From the NCBI RefSeq assembly GCF_017896165.1, contig NZ_JAFCNB010000016.1:62001-126000 (forward strand): 64,000 nt of DNA. Reading direction: 5' to 3'. Numbering within the stretch: the stretch's first letter is position 1; each line of letters starts with the position of its first letter. Position numbers and translations under genes: made by a program. The stretch comes from Microbispora oryzae. GTDB lineage: Bacteria; Actinomycetota; Actinomycetes; Streptosporangiales; Streptosporangiaceae. The notes under the pieces are model-generated. The model was not told the DNA's origin. It made no database searches and saw only the letters and a list, made by a program, of their open reading frames with translations. Positions 44,472 to 53,043 of this stretch are shown in pieces.

Positions 44472-45154
44472 GCCGCGCTCCCCGTCCGCCGGTCGTGGCG
44501 GACCAGCACGCGGACCGCGAGCGCGAGCAGCGCCGCCATCGCCACCAGCAGGCCCCAGACCCAGCCGCCGCTCGACCCGCCGCCGGCCCCGCTGCCCGTC
44601 CCGGAGTACGCGCCGGGGGCGGCGGCGGTGCCCCCCGTGGTGCCGCCCGTGATGCCGCCGGCCGTGCCGCCCGTGGTGCCGTCTGACGCGGTGCCGGAAC
44701 CGGCGCTCGCCCCCGCGCTCGGCCCGGCCCCGCCCGGAGCCGCGCCGTCGCCCACGGTGTAGGTCAGAGTGCCGGTGACCGGGTGGCCGTCGTTGGAGAC
44801 GATCCGGTAGCCGATCTGGTACGTCCCCGAGGCGCCTGCGCGCAGGCCGATGAAGACGTCGTCACCCGACACCCCGACGTCTCCCTGCTCGTAGTGGGCG
44901 CCGTCCGGGCCGGTCACCGCGATCCTCGCGAAGTCGCGGCGGACCGCCTGGTCGAAGGTGAGCGTGACCCGGGCCGGCGCCGCCGTCAGCCGGGCTCCGT
45001 CCTTCGGATCGCTGCCCACCAGCACGTTGTGCGCTTGCGCGGGCGCGGCGAACAAGAAGATCGGGACACAGGCGGCCAATAACACCAGGAGAGCGACCGG
45101 CGCCTTGGCGCCTGACAGGCGCCGGGTTCTGGGGGCGCGCGACACCTCGGACAA
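44468..45154 (-). CDS. CopC copper-binding protein, membrane-anchored
   Basis: 228 residues. A signal peptide ends AAPAQA so that His42 would be the mature N-terminus, the copper ligand of CopC proteins; a second His is in SNDGHPVTG. The beta-barrel spans ~42-135 (LVGSDPKDGARL to TLTYTVGD). A Gly/Ala/Ser/Thr-rich repetitive linker (TGGTTGGT-type) connects to a C-terminal transmembrane helix (WVWGLLVAMAALLALAV), tethering it next to CopD. The pair likely handles extracytoplasmic copper for cuproenzymes. Confidence 0.9.
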   Translation of the reverse strand: MSEVSRAPRTRRLSGAKAPVALLVLLAACVPIFLFAAPAQAHNVLVGSDPKDGARLTAAPARVTLTFDQAVRRDFARIAVTGPDGAHYEQGDVGVSGDDVFIGLRAGASGTYQIGYRIVSNDGHPVTGTLTYTVGDGAAPGGAGPSAGASAGSGTASDGTTGGTAGGITGGTTGGTAAAPGAYSGTGSGAGGGSSGGWVWGLLVAMAALLALAVRVLVRHDRRTGSAA

Positions 45155-45230
45155 CGTTTCGGCCTTTCCCTGGGGCGTCGGAGGACCCCGCTATGGTCCC
45201 ACCGCCGGCCGCGGGCCGCAGCCGCGCCCT

Positions 45231-45263
45231 CCGGCCTGTGGACGAGCGCCGGCCTGTGGACGA
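45231..45263. repeat. Two-copy 15-bp direct repeat, 18-bp period
   Basis: CCGGCCTGTGGACGA occurs at 45231-45245 and 45249-45263, downstream of the TAP-like hydrolase gene and upstream of copC. Confidence 0.85.
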
Positions 45264-45313
45264 CGGCCGTCCGGCCCGATCACGCCCGGAGCCCCGCGGG
45301 CACGGGCAGGCCG

Positions 45314-47356
45314 TCAGACCAGCACCCATCCGTACAGCCAGGCGAGGAACGCGAGCCCGGACAGGACCGGGACGATCTGCAAGCCGCGGGCGTGCAGGCG
45401 GAACGCCTCGATCGTGGACGGCACGGCCGCCAGGACGGCGAGCGGCCCACACCACAGGAGGACGTGTGGCACGCCGACGGCCAGAGCCGTGTAGTCGGGC
45501 ATCTGGTAGACGCTGACGGCGGCCAGCGCGATCAGCCCCACGCCCGCGAGCCCGGCCACGGTGTTCGCGGCTCCGCCGCGGCGGCGGATCAGGGCGAACA
45601 GCCCTGCGAGCAGCTGGACGATCGAGACGACCACGAAGAGGACCATGGGCGCGACGAGCCCGGGCGAACGCGAGACCCGGTACGCCGCCTCGGTCAGGAA
45701 GAGGTCTCCCGGCCGGACGACGGCGTACGGCGCCTTACCGGCGTCGCACGGCGCGGCGGTGGAGGAGGGGTCGTCGAGGAACGCGGCGATGGTCGCGCGC
45801 CCGCAGGCGCTCGACAGGAACACGGCGTGCCCGACCCCGGAGAACTCGGCGAATCGCGCGCCCGGGAGGGCCGTCGCGGCCTGCCGGGCGGCCTCCGGAG
45901 GCGCCGTCGGGTCGAGGCTCCCGCCGAGCACCAGCACCGGCGAGGTCACCTCACGCGCCGTGCTGAAAGCGCCCGCGCGAGCGGACGCCGTTCGAGCGGA
46001 CGCTGTTCGAGCGGACGCCGCATGAGTGGGCGCCGTACGCGTGGCCGTCGCCTGTGCCGTCGCCGGCGTGGTGCCGGCCGGGAACGCGAGGCGGGCCCGT
46101 CGCGCCGGGGAATTGGCGTGGATCAGGGCGCCGGCGTCGGTCGACGTCGCCGTCGGCGCGGGTACGGCGAGGCCGGTCACGCTGTCACGGGACGCCGGGA
46201 GCTTCCAGGCGCCGCAGACCGTGGCGTCCACCACTCCGGTGAACAGGCGCGGTCCGCTCTGGGCCGGGAAGGCGTTGAACGGCACTTCGTCCTGGCACTG
46301 GACGGCGTAGTACAGGCCCCAGTCGTGGGAGGTGAGGGCGTCCCCGGCCTCGTCGACGATCGGCTGGAGCAACTCCGTCTTCCCGTCCGCGAGCCCCTCC
46401 ACGAGGGCGGGGAGGATCGGGATCACGTCGCTCTCCTGCAGCGCCTCACCGAGGAGGGTGGCCACGTCGTCGCCGTTGAGCGTCACGTCGATCCGCTTGT
46501 GCGAGAGCGGGTCGACGGTGAGGTAGCCGGCCGGGTGGCCGTTGAGCCGGGCGACGGCCTGGTCGAATTTGGCGGCGATGCCGAGTTTGGTCAGCGACGA
46601 CCTGAGGTTCGCGCCGGCCTGGTCGTACCACTTCGAGCCCTGGGGGAGGAAGGAGTCGAGCACGACGGCCCGGGTGCCCTGCGGGTCCCGTGAGGCGGCG
46701 AGCAGCATCGGCCGGGTGGAGTAGCTGACACCGAAGAGGTTCCACTGCTGGTAGCCGAGCGCCCGGCGCAGGTCGACGATGTCGGCGGCGATCTCGGCCG
46801 TGTTGTAGCCGCGCAGGTCGACGTGCTCGCTCACGAGCCGCGACTGGCAGGTCAGCGCCTCGCGGATGATCGGCGCGGTCTCCTTCGCGGTCGGCCCGGG
46901 GGTCGTGAGCGTCTCGATGACGGCCCGGGGGATCTCCGGGCAGCTGAGGCGGGGCTCGGAGTGCCGGCCGCCGCGCTGGTCGAGCACCACGACGTCGTGG
47001 TCCGGCACCATGTCCGACACGAACCCCGTGAGCTGGAGGGACGCCGATCCGGGGCCGCCGCTCATGTAGACGACCGGGTCGGGACGGCGGTTGGGCGAGG
47101 CCGACTTGTGGACCGCGAACGCGACCTTGATGGTCCTGCTGTTCGGGACGTCACGCCGTTCGGGGACGAGCAGGAACCCACAGGTGGTGCCGGAGGGCTC
47201 CGCCACGGGACAGTGCCCGTCCTCGATCGAGGGGCCGGGGGCGGCCAACGCGGCCGGGCCGCTCACGGCCAGCCCGGCATAGGCCGCGACTGATGACACG
47301 GCGATGACCAGAGCCGCGGCCGACGCCCTGATGGCCGCTCCACACCGACTAAGCAA
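45314..47356 (-). CDS. Secreted alpha/beta hydrolase (TAP-like tripeptidyl/proline peptidase type) with C-terminal membrane helices
   Basis: 680 residues from TTG 47356. A signal sequence (ASAAALVIAVSSVAAYAG) precedes the hydrolase fold: oxyanion GGPGSAS, nucleophile Ser in LFGVSYSTRPM, and a TAP-like C-terminal cap with a late catalytic His (FSGVGHAVF). An Ala/Thr/Ser linker at ~445-465 is coded by a 15-bp repeat (45978-46020: SARTA units). Four C-terminal helices anchor it in the membrane, unusual for TAP-type enzymes, which are normally soluble. Expected to trim peptides outside the membrane. Confidence 0.82.
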   Translation of the reverse strand: MLSRCGAAIRASAAALVIAVSSVAAYAGLAVSGPAALAAPGPSIEDGHCPVAEPSGTTCGFLLVPERRDVPNSRTIKVAFAVHKSASPNRRPDPVVYMSGGPGSASLQLTGFVSDMVPDHDVVVLDQRGGRHSEPRLSCPEIPRAVIETLTTPGPTAKETAPIIREALTCQSRLVSEHVDLRGYNTAEIAADIVDLRRALGYQQWNLFGVSYSTRPMLLAASRDPQGTRAVVLDSFLPQGSKWYDQAGANLRSSLTKLGIAAKFDQAVARLNGHPAGYLTVDPLSHKRIDVTLNGDDVATLLGEALQESDVIPILPALVEGLADGKTELLQPIVDEAGDALTSHDWGLYYAVQCQDEVPFNAFPAQSGPRLFTGVVDATVCGAWKLPASRDSVTGLAVPAPTATSTDAGALIHANSPARRARLAFPAGTTPATAQATATRTAPTHAASARTASARTASARAGAFSTAREVTSPVLVLGGSLDPTAPPEAARQAATALPGARFAEFSGVGHAVFLSSACGRATIAAFLDDPSSTAAPCDAGKAPYAVVRPGDLFLTEAAYRVSRSPGLVAPMVLFVVVSIVQLLAGLFALIRRRGGAANTVAGLAGVGLIALAAVSVYQMPDYTALAVGVPHVLLWCGPLAVLAAVPSTIEAFRLHARGLQIVPVLSGLAFLAWLYGWVLV
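45978..46020. repeat. 15-bp coding tandem repeat in the TAP-like gene
   Basis: CGAGCGGACGC[CT]GTT is repeated twice plus a partial third copy, in frame, encoding SARTA units in the linker before the last part of the hydrolase. Confidence 0.85.
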
Positions 47357-47452
47357 CCGTCAGCCCCGTCCCGCGAACCCGGCGATATCCGCAGAAACCT
47401 TAGCGCGGATCGGTGGCGGTCCGTTCCCCGCTCCCCCGTGGCCGCCGGCGGC

Positions 47453-47501
47453 GGCCATGTCCGACCGGGGGGCCATGTCAGACGCGGCGGCCATGTCAGA
47501 C
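47453..47501. repeat. Three-copy repeat, 18-bp period, over the LacI stop codon
   Basis: GGCCATGTC[AC]GAC occurs at 47453-47465, 47471-47483 and 47489-47501. The last copy contains the stop codon of the LacI gene (47496-47498), so the 3' end of that gene appears tandemly duplicated downstream. Confidence 0.85.
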
Positions 47502-48509
47502 CCGGGGAGTCGCGGTGCTGTCGCGGACCACGAGATCGGTGGCGAGCTCCACCCGGCGGGCCTCGGTCCCCTCGCCCCGGCTCATGGCGAGGACCATGCG
47601 CGCGGCCAGCGAGGCCATTTCCTGGAGGGGCTGGCGGACCGTCGTCAGGGGCGGCCAGGCCGAGCTCGACAGGGGCAGGTCGTCGAAGCCCACGACGCTG
47701 AGGTCCTGCGGCACCCGCAGCCCCCGCTGCCGGGCGGCCTCGAACACCCCGAACGCCTGCATGTCGCTCCCGGCGAAGATCGCCGTGGGCGGGTTGGGCA
47801 GGGACAGCAGAGCGTGCCCGTGATCGTGCCCGGAGTTGACGAGGAAGTCTCCGTGCCGGATCAGCTCGGGGTCGATCGGCAGCCCCGCCGTCTCCAGGGC
47901 GGCGCGGTAGCCGTCGATCCGCGCCCGGCTGCACAGCATGTCGGCCGGCCCGCTGATCATGCCGATCCGCGTGTGCCCGAGGTCGAGCAGATGGCGGGTG
48001 GCGGCCAGGCCGCCGTGCCAGTTCGTCGCGCCCACCGACGCCACGCCGGGCGCGGGCTCCCCCTCCGGGTCCACCACGACGAACGGCAGGGAGCGGGCGC
48101 TGAGCTGGCCCTGCTGGCGCGCGGACACCCGCGAGCCCACGATGATCACACCGTCAGTGCGCCGGGCCGCTATGCGCTCCAGCCAGTCGCGGCCGGGCCC
48201 GGCGTGGGTGTGCAGCACCGATATGACGACGCTGGCCGCCGCCTCGTGGGCGGCCGACTCGGCGCCGCGCACGAGCTCCATGGCCCACGGACTCTCGATC
48301 TCGGCGAAGACCAGGTCGAGAAGGCCGACCGGGCCGTCTCCCTGGCCCGTCCTGCGCTGATATCCGTGTTTGTGCAGCAGGCGCTCGACCCGCTGCCGTG
48401 TCTCGGGGGCCACCTCGGGACGGCCGTTGATCACCTTGGACACCGTCGGAACGGAGACTCCCGCCTCCTCCGCGATTTGGGCGATGGTCACCCGCCTTTT
48501 CACTGGCAT
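47496..48509 (-). CDS. LacI-family transcriptional regulator
   Basis: 337 residues. The N-terminal LacI HTH reads TIAQIAEEAGVSVPTVSKVI with the hinge helix following (RVERLLHKHGY), then a periplasmic-binding-protein-like effector domain. Such proteins repress sugar-use genes until a (oligo)saccharide binds. GAAA-N-TTTC palindromes lie 14-26 bp (48523-48535) and ~150 bp (48659-48667) upstream of its start, implying autoregulation; similar sites precede GH3 44 kb away. No sugar transporter is adjacent. Confidence 0.92.
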   Translation of the reverse strand: MPVKRRVTIAQIAEEAGVSVPTVSKVINGRPEVAPETRQRVERLLHKHGYQRRTGQGDGPVGLLDLVFAEIESPWAMELVRGAESAAHEAAASVVISVLHTHAGPGRDWLERIAARRTDGVIIVGSRVSARQQGQLSARSLPFVVVDPEGEPAPGVASVGATNWHGGLAATRHLLDLGHTRIGMISGPADMLCSRARIDGYRAALETAGLPIDPELIRHGDFLVNSGHDHGHALLSLPNPPTAIFAGSDMQAFGVFEAARQRGLRVPQDLSVVGFDDLPLSSSAWPPLTTVRQPLQEMASLAARMVLAMSRGEGTEARRVELATDLVVRDSTATPRV

Positions 48510-48522
48510 GGGCAGAGCGTAT

Positions 48523-48535
48523 CCGAAAGTTTCGG
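48523..48535. promoter_or_regulatory. LacI operator candidate at its own promoter
   Basis: CCGAAAGTTTCGG is a perfect inverted repeat (6-bp arms, central G) 14 bp upstream of the LacI start, well placed for autorepression. Confidence 0.65.
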
Positions 48536-48658
48536 GCGGCCGCTCCCCGGGTCTCGCCTGCTGAGCCGGAAGGCGCCGGAGATCTCCCTCCCCGCCGTCG
48601 GCGGGCGCCGGATGCCCCCTCAGGGGCGTTCCGGGCGGAAAACGTTCGGAGAGGCGCA

Positions 48659-48667
48659 GAAATTTTC
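48659..48667. promoter_or_regulatory. Second GAAA-N-TTTC site upstream of LacI
   Basis: GAAATTTTC (4-bp arms, central T) lies 133 bp from the site at 48523. Two spaced sites would suit looping by a LacI tetramer or paired dimers. Confidence 0.4.
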
Positions 48668-48710
48668 CACTACGCCGCTCCGCGCACGGCGCGCCGGCGG
48701 CCGGGAAAGC

Positions 48711-48749
48711 CTCAGCGGGAGGTCTCAGCAGGAGGTCTCAGCGGGAGTT
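48711..48749. repeat. Three tandem 13-bp repeats
   Basis: CTCAGC[GA]GGAG[GT]T occurs three times end to end (48711-48723, 48724-48736, 48737-48749) in the LacI/FAD-oxidase intergenic region. Confidence 0.85.
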
Positions 48750-48942
48750 TTCCGGTGGCGGAGCGGGCCGGTTCACCTGGGTGCGGACCCGCCCGTGACG
48801 CGCGTGCGAGTCGCCCGGAATTCGCGGTCTCCAAGATTTTCCCGCGCTACAGTTAGCCGAGGCCACGCGTCTGTGACCTTCTAGTTCCGCCCTGCCTCGC
48901 CTACTGTCGAAGCGAGGGGACGGCGAAGCATTGGGAGCCCGC

Positions 48943-50139
48943 GTGCCTGACACCTGCGACGTCGCGATCATCGGTGGTGGAGTGATCGGTTGCGCGATCG
49001 CTCACCGGCTCGGTACGGAGGGCCGCAGTGTGGTCCTCGTCGAGGAGGGCGCACGGCTCGGTCTCGGCGCCTCCGACGCGGCGATGGGCGGCATCCTCAC
49101 TCAGACGGAGCCCGCGTGCCTGGGGCCCCTCAGCAAGGTGATCAAGCGCAGCCGTGACATGTACCCCGGCTGGCTGGCCGAGCTGAGCGGCGTGTCCGGG
49201 CTGGAGGTGCCGCTGCTGGAGGGCGGCGACATCCAGGTCGCCCTCGACGACGCGGGCATGGAGCGTCTCGACACCGAGCTGCTGCCACGGTGGAAGAACT
49301 CGCCGTTCAAGGTGGAGCGCCTCGGCCCGGCGGAGGCCAGGGAGCTCGAACCACTGCTGAGCGAGGCCGTCGTCGGCGGCTTCCTGCTCCCCGACGAGCT
49401 GGCGCTCGACCCCCGCGAGCTGATGTCGGCGCTCGCGGCGACGCTCGGCCGGTCCGGCCGGGTCCGGGTGCTGACGGAGGCGCGGGCGACCGCCGTCACG
49501 TCGGGGCCCAGGGGTGCCCGCGTCTACCTCGCCTCGGGCGACCGGGTGTCCGCCGACACGGTGATCGTCGCGGCCGGCCACCTGAGCGGCACCCTTCTCC
49601 CCGCGCTGAGCGAGCACCTGTTCCCCATCAGGGGCGTGGCGTACGACGCCCGCCCGCCGGGGGTCACCGGCTACGCGCTGCGCCACCACGTCTTCGCGGA
49701 GTTCGAGGAGAACGGCGTCGAGTACTTCCCCTACCTCGTCCCGCGGCACGACGGCAGGGTGGCCGTCGGCGTCACCTACGAGGAGAACGTGGGCGACCCG
49801 ACGGTGACCGAGCAGGCGCTGGCGGAGATCCGGCACGGCGTGGCCGCGATGATGCCGGAGGCCGCCGCCTGGCCGGTCGGCCGGACCTGGGCGGGGCTGC
49901 GCCCCGGAAGCCGGGATCACATGCCTCTCATCGGCCGCGTGGACGGGCACCGCGGCGTGATCGTCGCGACCGGCCACAGCGGGCTGGGCGTCACGCTCGC
50001 CCCGGTCACCGCCGAGCTCGTCTCCGCCCTGGTGGGCGGCCACATCGACGACGCGACGCGTGACCTGCTGGAGATCTGCCGCCCCGACCGCGACTTCTCA
50101 CCGCGAGGGGCCGCCGAGGACGTCGCCGTGCCACGCTGA
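48943..50139 (+). CDS. FAD-dependent amine/amino-acid oxidase (DAO family, glycine/sarcosine-oxidase-like)
   Basis: 398 residues from GTG 48943, seven bases after GGGAG; TTG 48931 is less likely. The dinucleotide-binding motif VAIIGGGVIGCAIAHRL, the GLGASDAAMGG segment and a C-terminal VGRTWAGLRPGSRDHMPLIG with GHSGLGVTLAP are hallmarks of the DAO superfamily, closest in style to glycine oxidase (ThiO) and sarcosine oxidase. It should oxidise an amine or amino acid to an imino/keto product with H2O2. No thiamine genes adjoin, so a ThiO role is unproven. Confidence 0.88.
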   Translation: MPDTCDVAIIGGGVIGCAIAHRLGTEGRSVVLVEEGARLGLGASDAAMGGILTQTEPACLGPLSKVIKRSRDMYPGWLAELSGVSGLEVPLLEGGDIQVALDDAGMERLDTELLPRWKNSPFKVERLGPAEARELEPLLSEAVVGGFLLPDELALDPRELMSALAATLGRSGRVRVLTEARATAVTSGPRGARVYLASGDRVSADTVIVAAGHLSGTLLPALSEHLFPIRGVAYDARPPGVTGYALRHHVFAEFEENGVEYFPYLVPRHDGRVAVGVTYEENVGDPTVTEQALAEIRHGVAAMMPEAAAWPVGRTWAGLRPGSRDHMPLIGRVDGHRGVIVATGHSGLGVTLAPVTAELVSALVGGHIDDATRDLLEICRPDRDFSPRGAAEDVAVPR

Positions 50140-50157
50140 GGCGGCGGACGCGGTTCT

Positions 50158-50194
50158 CGGCGGGAGACGCGGTTCAGGCGGCGGGAGACGCGGT
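50158..50194. repeat. 16-bp direct repeat flanking a stop codon, 21-bp period
   Basis: CGGCGGGAGACGCGGT occurs at 50158-50173 and 50179-50194; the stop codon of the membrane-protein gene (50174-50176) lies between the copies. Confidence 0.85.
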
Positions 50195-51154
50195 CGCCCA
50201 CAGTTCGCTGAACCGCTCGGCCTTCTCCCGCACCTTCTCGGGCTCCCTCACCACGATCGTGCTGAGGATCGCCGGGGCGATCCCGTCTCCCCGCTGCGGC
50301 GCGGGGTTGGACTCGTAGTAGATGACGCCGTCGAAGAGGATGAAGTCGGACAGCGATCCGCGCAGCGTCGGAGGGGCGTCCGCGTAGGTGAGGACCCGCA
50401 CCTCGATGCCGATCTCCTCCTGCCACTTCCAGACGCGCCGGAACGTCTCCGAGTCGAGCCGCTCGGAACGATCCACCAGGAAGATGCGCCGCACCCGCAC
50501 CCCGCGCTGGACCAGGTCCCGCTGGAGCTTGACGTAGCGCTGTCCCAGGTCGGTCATCCAGAACCCGCCGTCGAACTCGGTGTCCCTGGCGTCCACGCTG
50601 CTCAGACTGATCGCGTCGAGGCCGATCCGGGTGCCCGCGGTGAGCGCGAGCAGCCAGTCGCGGTCCTCGCCCTCGTAGATCGCGTGGCCTCCGTCGCCCA
50701 GCTCCTTGAGGAACTTCGACATGCGGCCGATCTCATGGTGTACCAGGCTCTTGACCAGTTCGGGCACGTCCTCGCCGACCATCGTCGCGTTGCGCACGAA
50801 CTGCGTCACCACGTCGGTCTGCAGCGCGGACGCCTCGATCAGCCCGAACAGCTTGCTCGCCTCGTTGATCTTCGAGAAGCCGTCGGCCACCAGCATGTGC
50901 GTGCTGCGGTGCTGGCGGCCCTGCTCCTGACGCAGGGTGTCCAACTGGTTGTCCACGTCGACGAGGAACTGCACGACGAAGATCACGCCGCTGACGAAGG
51001 TCGCGAGCAGCAGGCTCCACAGGTCCTGGTTCTCGCCGTGGATGAAGGCGTTCGACACCAGATAGCCGATGCCTCCGACGAGCACGGTGACGAAGACCTT
51101 GCGGACGATCCTCGGCACGAGCGTGGGGGAGGGCTCGTTGGTTCCGTCGTTCAC
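50174..51154 (-). CDS. Two-helix membrane protein of unknown function, last gene of the SCO252x-like cassette
   Basis: 326 residues from GTG 51154, five bases after GGAGG and overlapping the previous stop by 4 (GTGA). Two transmembrane helices (FVTVLVGGIGYLVSNAFI ~25-42, LLLATFVSGVIFVVQFLV ~50-67) are followed by a ~260-residue cytosolic domain that begins with a helical segment and ends in an alpha/beta part (LDAISLSSVD, VRRIFLVDRSERL, SDFILFDGVIYYES). The fold of the latter recalls phospholipase-D-like domains, but no HKD motif is present. Coupling suggests it anchors the cassette's complex to the membrane. Confidence 0.72.
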   Translation of the reverse strand: MNDGTNEPSPTLVPRIVRKVFVTVLVGGIGYLVSNAFIHGENQDLWSLLLATFVSGVIFVVQFLVDVDNQLDTLRQEQGRQHRSTHMLVADGFSKINEASKLFGLIEASALQTDVVTQFVRNATMVGEDVPELVKSLVHHEIGRMSKFLKELGDGGHAIYEGEDRDWLLALTAGTRIGLDAISLSSVDARDTEFDGGFWMTDLGQRYVKLQRDLVQRGVRVRRIFLVDRSERLDSETFRRVWKWQEEIGIEVRVLTYADAPPTLRGSLSDFILFDGVIYYESNPAPQRGDGIAPAILSTIVVREPEKVREKAERFSELWATASPAA

Positions 51155-52083
51155 TGACACCTCCGTCCGGTTTGGGCTGTGATGCTGAGAAGAGTCAGGG
51201 TGTTGAGCGCCACCTGGTCGCGCACGCGGTCCTCCAGCGTCCGCCACTGGCGGGTGAACCCGGGACGGCGGTCGAGGCTCTCCCAATAGGGCGCCAGGGA
51301 CTCGCCGACGTGGGCCCCCGGCATCCACAGATGCAGCAGGTGGTCGACCGCGGGGGCCAGCTTGGCGGCGGCCTGGGCCCCCGGGGCGGAGCCGATGCCC
51401 GCCCGCTCGACGAGGACAAGCAGCGTGGTGAGCAGCCAGTCGTGCAGGGCCAGGTCCTCGCACAGGGCGGCCAGGGCGGGGGTGAAGGGCTCGGGGTGCG
51501 CGATCCGCACGGTCCTGACCTGGTCGCTGTGGAGCGTGAAGCGGATGGACGGCTCACCCACCTCGGTCACCCACCGCAGCCGGGTGCGCGGGATCCGGAA
51601 GGGGGCCCGCCGGTCGAGCAGCGGTGACGACTGGGCGAGATCGAGGAACCGGCCGCTGATCGCGCCAAGGTCGAGGCAGTCGGGGGGTGCGCCGTCCAGG
51701 AACCCCGCGGCCAGGTCGCCCGCCTTGGCCTTGCCCAGCACCTCGGCGACCCCGGGCCGGGACAGATAGTGCGACCAGGACAGGCGCCGGTCGACCGCGG
51801 CGCGTTCGACCCGGACGTACGACGATCCCTGGGCGACCCGGCCGCCCGTGATGGCGCAGCGGGACACGACGGTGCCGACGGCCCGCACCCGTGCCTGCGA
51901 CGCCGAGGGGAGCCGGCAGTCGACACCGGTCAGCAGGTCGGGCGACAGGGCGTGGGCGATGGGCCGGCGCGAGACCCGCACGGTCTCACCCGCCATCAGC
52001 CCGAGGACCTGGCGGCACACCGGCTCCTGGATCTCGCCGGAATTCTGTAACAGCGCCGTGTGGACTTCCCCCATGACCAGCAT
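51151..52083 (-). CDS. SCO2521-family-like protein of unknown function
   Basis: 310 residues from ATG 52083, three bases after the upstream stop (ATG 52074 is an alternative). Features: LMAGETVRVSRRPIAHALSP near the start, VSRCAITGGRVAQGSSYVRV in the middle and an all-helical C-terminal half. There is no signal peptide, membrane helix or known catalytic motif. By order and length it fits the SCO2521 family that I remember as part of a conserved streptomycete cluster; this needs a profile search. Coupled on both sides. Confidence 0.65.
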   Translation of the reverse strand: MLVMGEVHTALLQNSGEIQEPVCRQVLGLMAGETVRVSRRPIAHALSPDLLTGVDCRLPSASQARVRAVGTVVSRCAITGGRVAQGSSYVRVERAAVDRRLSWSHYLSRPGVAEVLGKAKAGDLAAGFLDGAPPDCLDLGAISGRFLDLAQSSPLLDRRAPFRIPRTRLRWVTEVGEPSIRFTLHSDQVRTVRIAHPEPFTPALAALCEDLALHDWLLTTLLVLVERAGIGSAPGAQAAAKLAPAVDHLLHLWMPGAHVGESLAPYWESLDRRPGFTRQWRTLEDRVRDQVALNTLTLLSITAQTGRRCQ

Positions 52084-52086
52084 CGG

Positions 52087-53043
52087 CTAGCCGAACACGT
52101 AGGTGACGCGGTCCACGATCTCGTCCTCCAGTGCGACGCCCTCGCCGTCGCTCCGCCTGCGCACCTGTTCCAGCACCTCCGCGTCCACCGCCACCTGGCT
52201 CAAGACGGTCCGTACGGCCAGCTCGACCGGGAGGAATCGGGGCGAGAGCACCGACAGCGTGGTGTACGCGCTGAACGGGGCCGCCTGGTCGTTGAGCTGC
52301 ACGATCGGCGGCAGGTCGTCCCAGCGGGCGGGCCACGAGGCGCCCGCGGGCACCGGCCGCAGCGGCAGCTCGCCCTCGGTGCGGAGCATCCCCAGCCGCA
52401 GGAGCTGCCAGACCGCGGCCAGGAAGGGGCACGACCAGGTGCGCCGCCCCCCGTTCTCGTCCCACAGTTCGACGTCCACGAAGATCGAGTGGCCTCGCTT
52501 GGCGTTCTGCACGGGCGGGGCCCATCGCTGCGCCGGGCCCATCGCCTGGACGCTGCCGGGCCGGGGTGAGCGGCTCCCGTTGCAGAGCCAGCCCGTCTCC
52601 TTCACCGGCGGGCGCGACCCGGTGGTGCCCGGGGGCGGGTCGTCGACCAGGCGGCCTTCGACGAGCCGGGCCAGCTCCACCCCGTCGGCCTCGGCGCAGG
52701 AGGACTCCCTGGCCAGATAGTCGATCGACAGGTCGTGCTCGGCCGCCGCCTCCAGGACCATCGGGACCAGTTCGGCCGGGGTGCTGAACCGGCTGAAGTA
52801 GTCATCGATCAGGAAGCAGGTGCTGACCCTGGCCCGGCCTCCGGGGATCCGCCGCTGCCAGCCGGACCGTACCGCCGCGGCCCAGGGCGCCACCCGGCCG
52901 AACTGCTCCCGCAGCCGCTCCGGGCCGGCCTCGAAGTCTTCCATGTAGAGGTGCCCGAGTTCGATGGACACGTGGGAGAGCGGCGCGGAGGCGATGCGGC
53001 GTTCCGCCGCCAGCTCGCCGAACGCCGCGTTGACGGACGTCAC
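52087..53043 (-). CDS. SCO2522-family-like protein of unknown function
   Basis: 318 residues from GTG 53043, overlapping the P-loop gene's stop by 4 bases (GTGA). Starts VTSVNAAFGELAAERRI; contains SHVSIELGHLYMEDF and RVSTCFLIDDYFSRF, then a Pro-rich stretch, and FVDVELWDENGGRRTWSCP near the middle. The acidic pairs (IDDYF, ELGHLYMED) could bind metal, but no known enzyme family is evident. Assigned to the SCO2522 family by context and memory only. Confidence 0.65.
   Translation of the reverse strand: MTSVNAAFGELAAERRIASAPLSHVSIELGHLYMEDFEAGPERLREQFGRVAPWAAAVRSGWQRRIPGGRARVSTCFLIDDYFSRFSTPAELVPMVLEAAAEHDLSIDYLARESSCAEADGVELARLVEGRLVDDPPPGTTGSRPPVKETGWLCNGSRSPRPGSVQAMGPAQRWAPPVQNAKRGHSIFVDVELWDENGGRRTWSCPFLAAVWQLLRLGMLRTEGELPLRPVPAGASWPARWDDLPPIVQLNDQAAPFSAYTTLSVLSPRFLPVELAVRTVLSQVAVDAEVLEQVRRRSDGEGVALEDEIVDRVTYVFG

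Larger units (their letters stand above)
48510..48942. other. 433-bp divergent region between LacI and FAD-oxidase genes
   Basis: No gene recognised. It contains the two LacI operator candidates, three 13-bp tandem repeats (48711-48749), several further TTTTCC/GAAAA half-sites (48640-48770, 48835), and the FAD-oxidase promoter region with a possible -10 TACTGT at 48902-48907. Confidence 0.5.
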
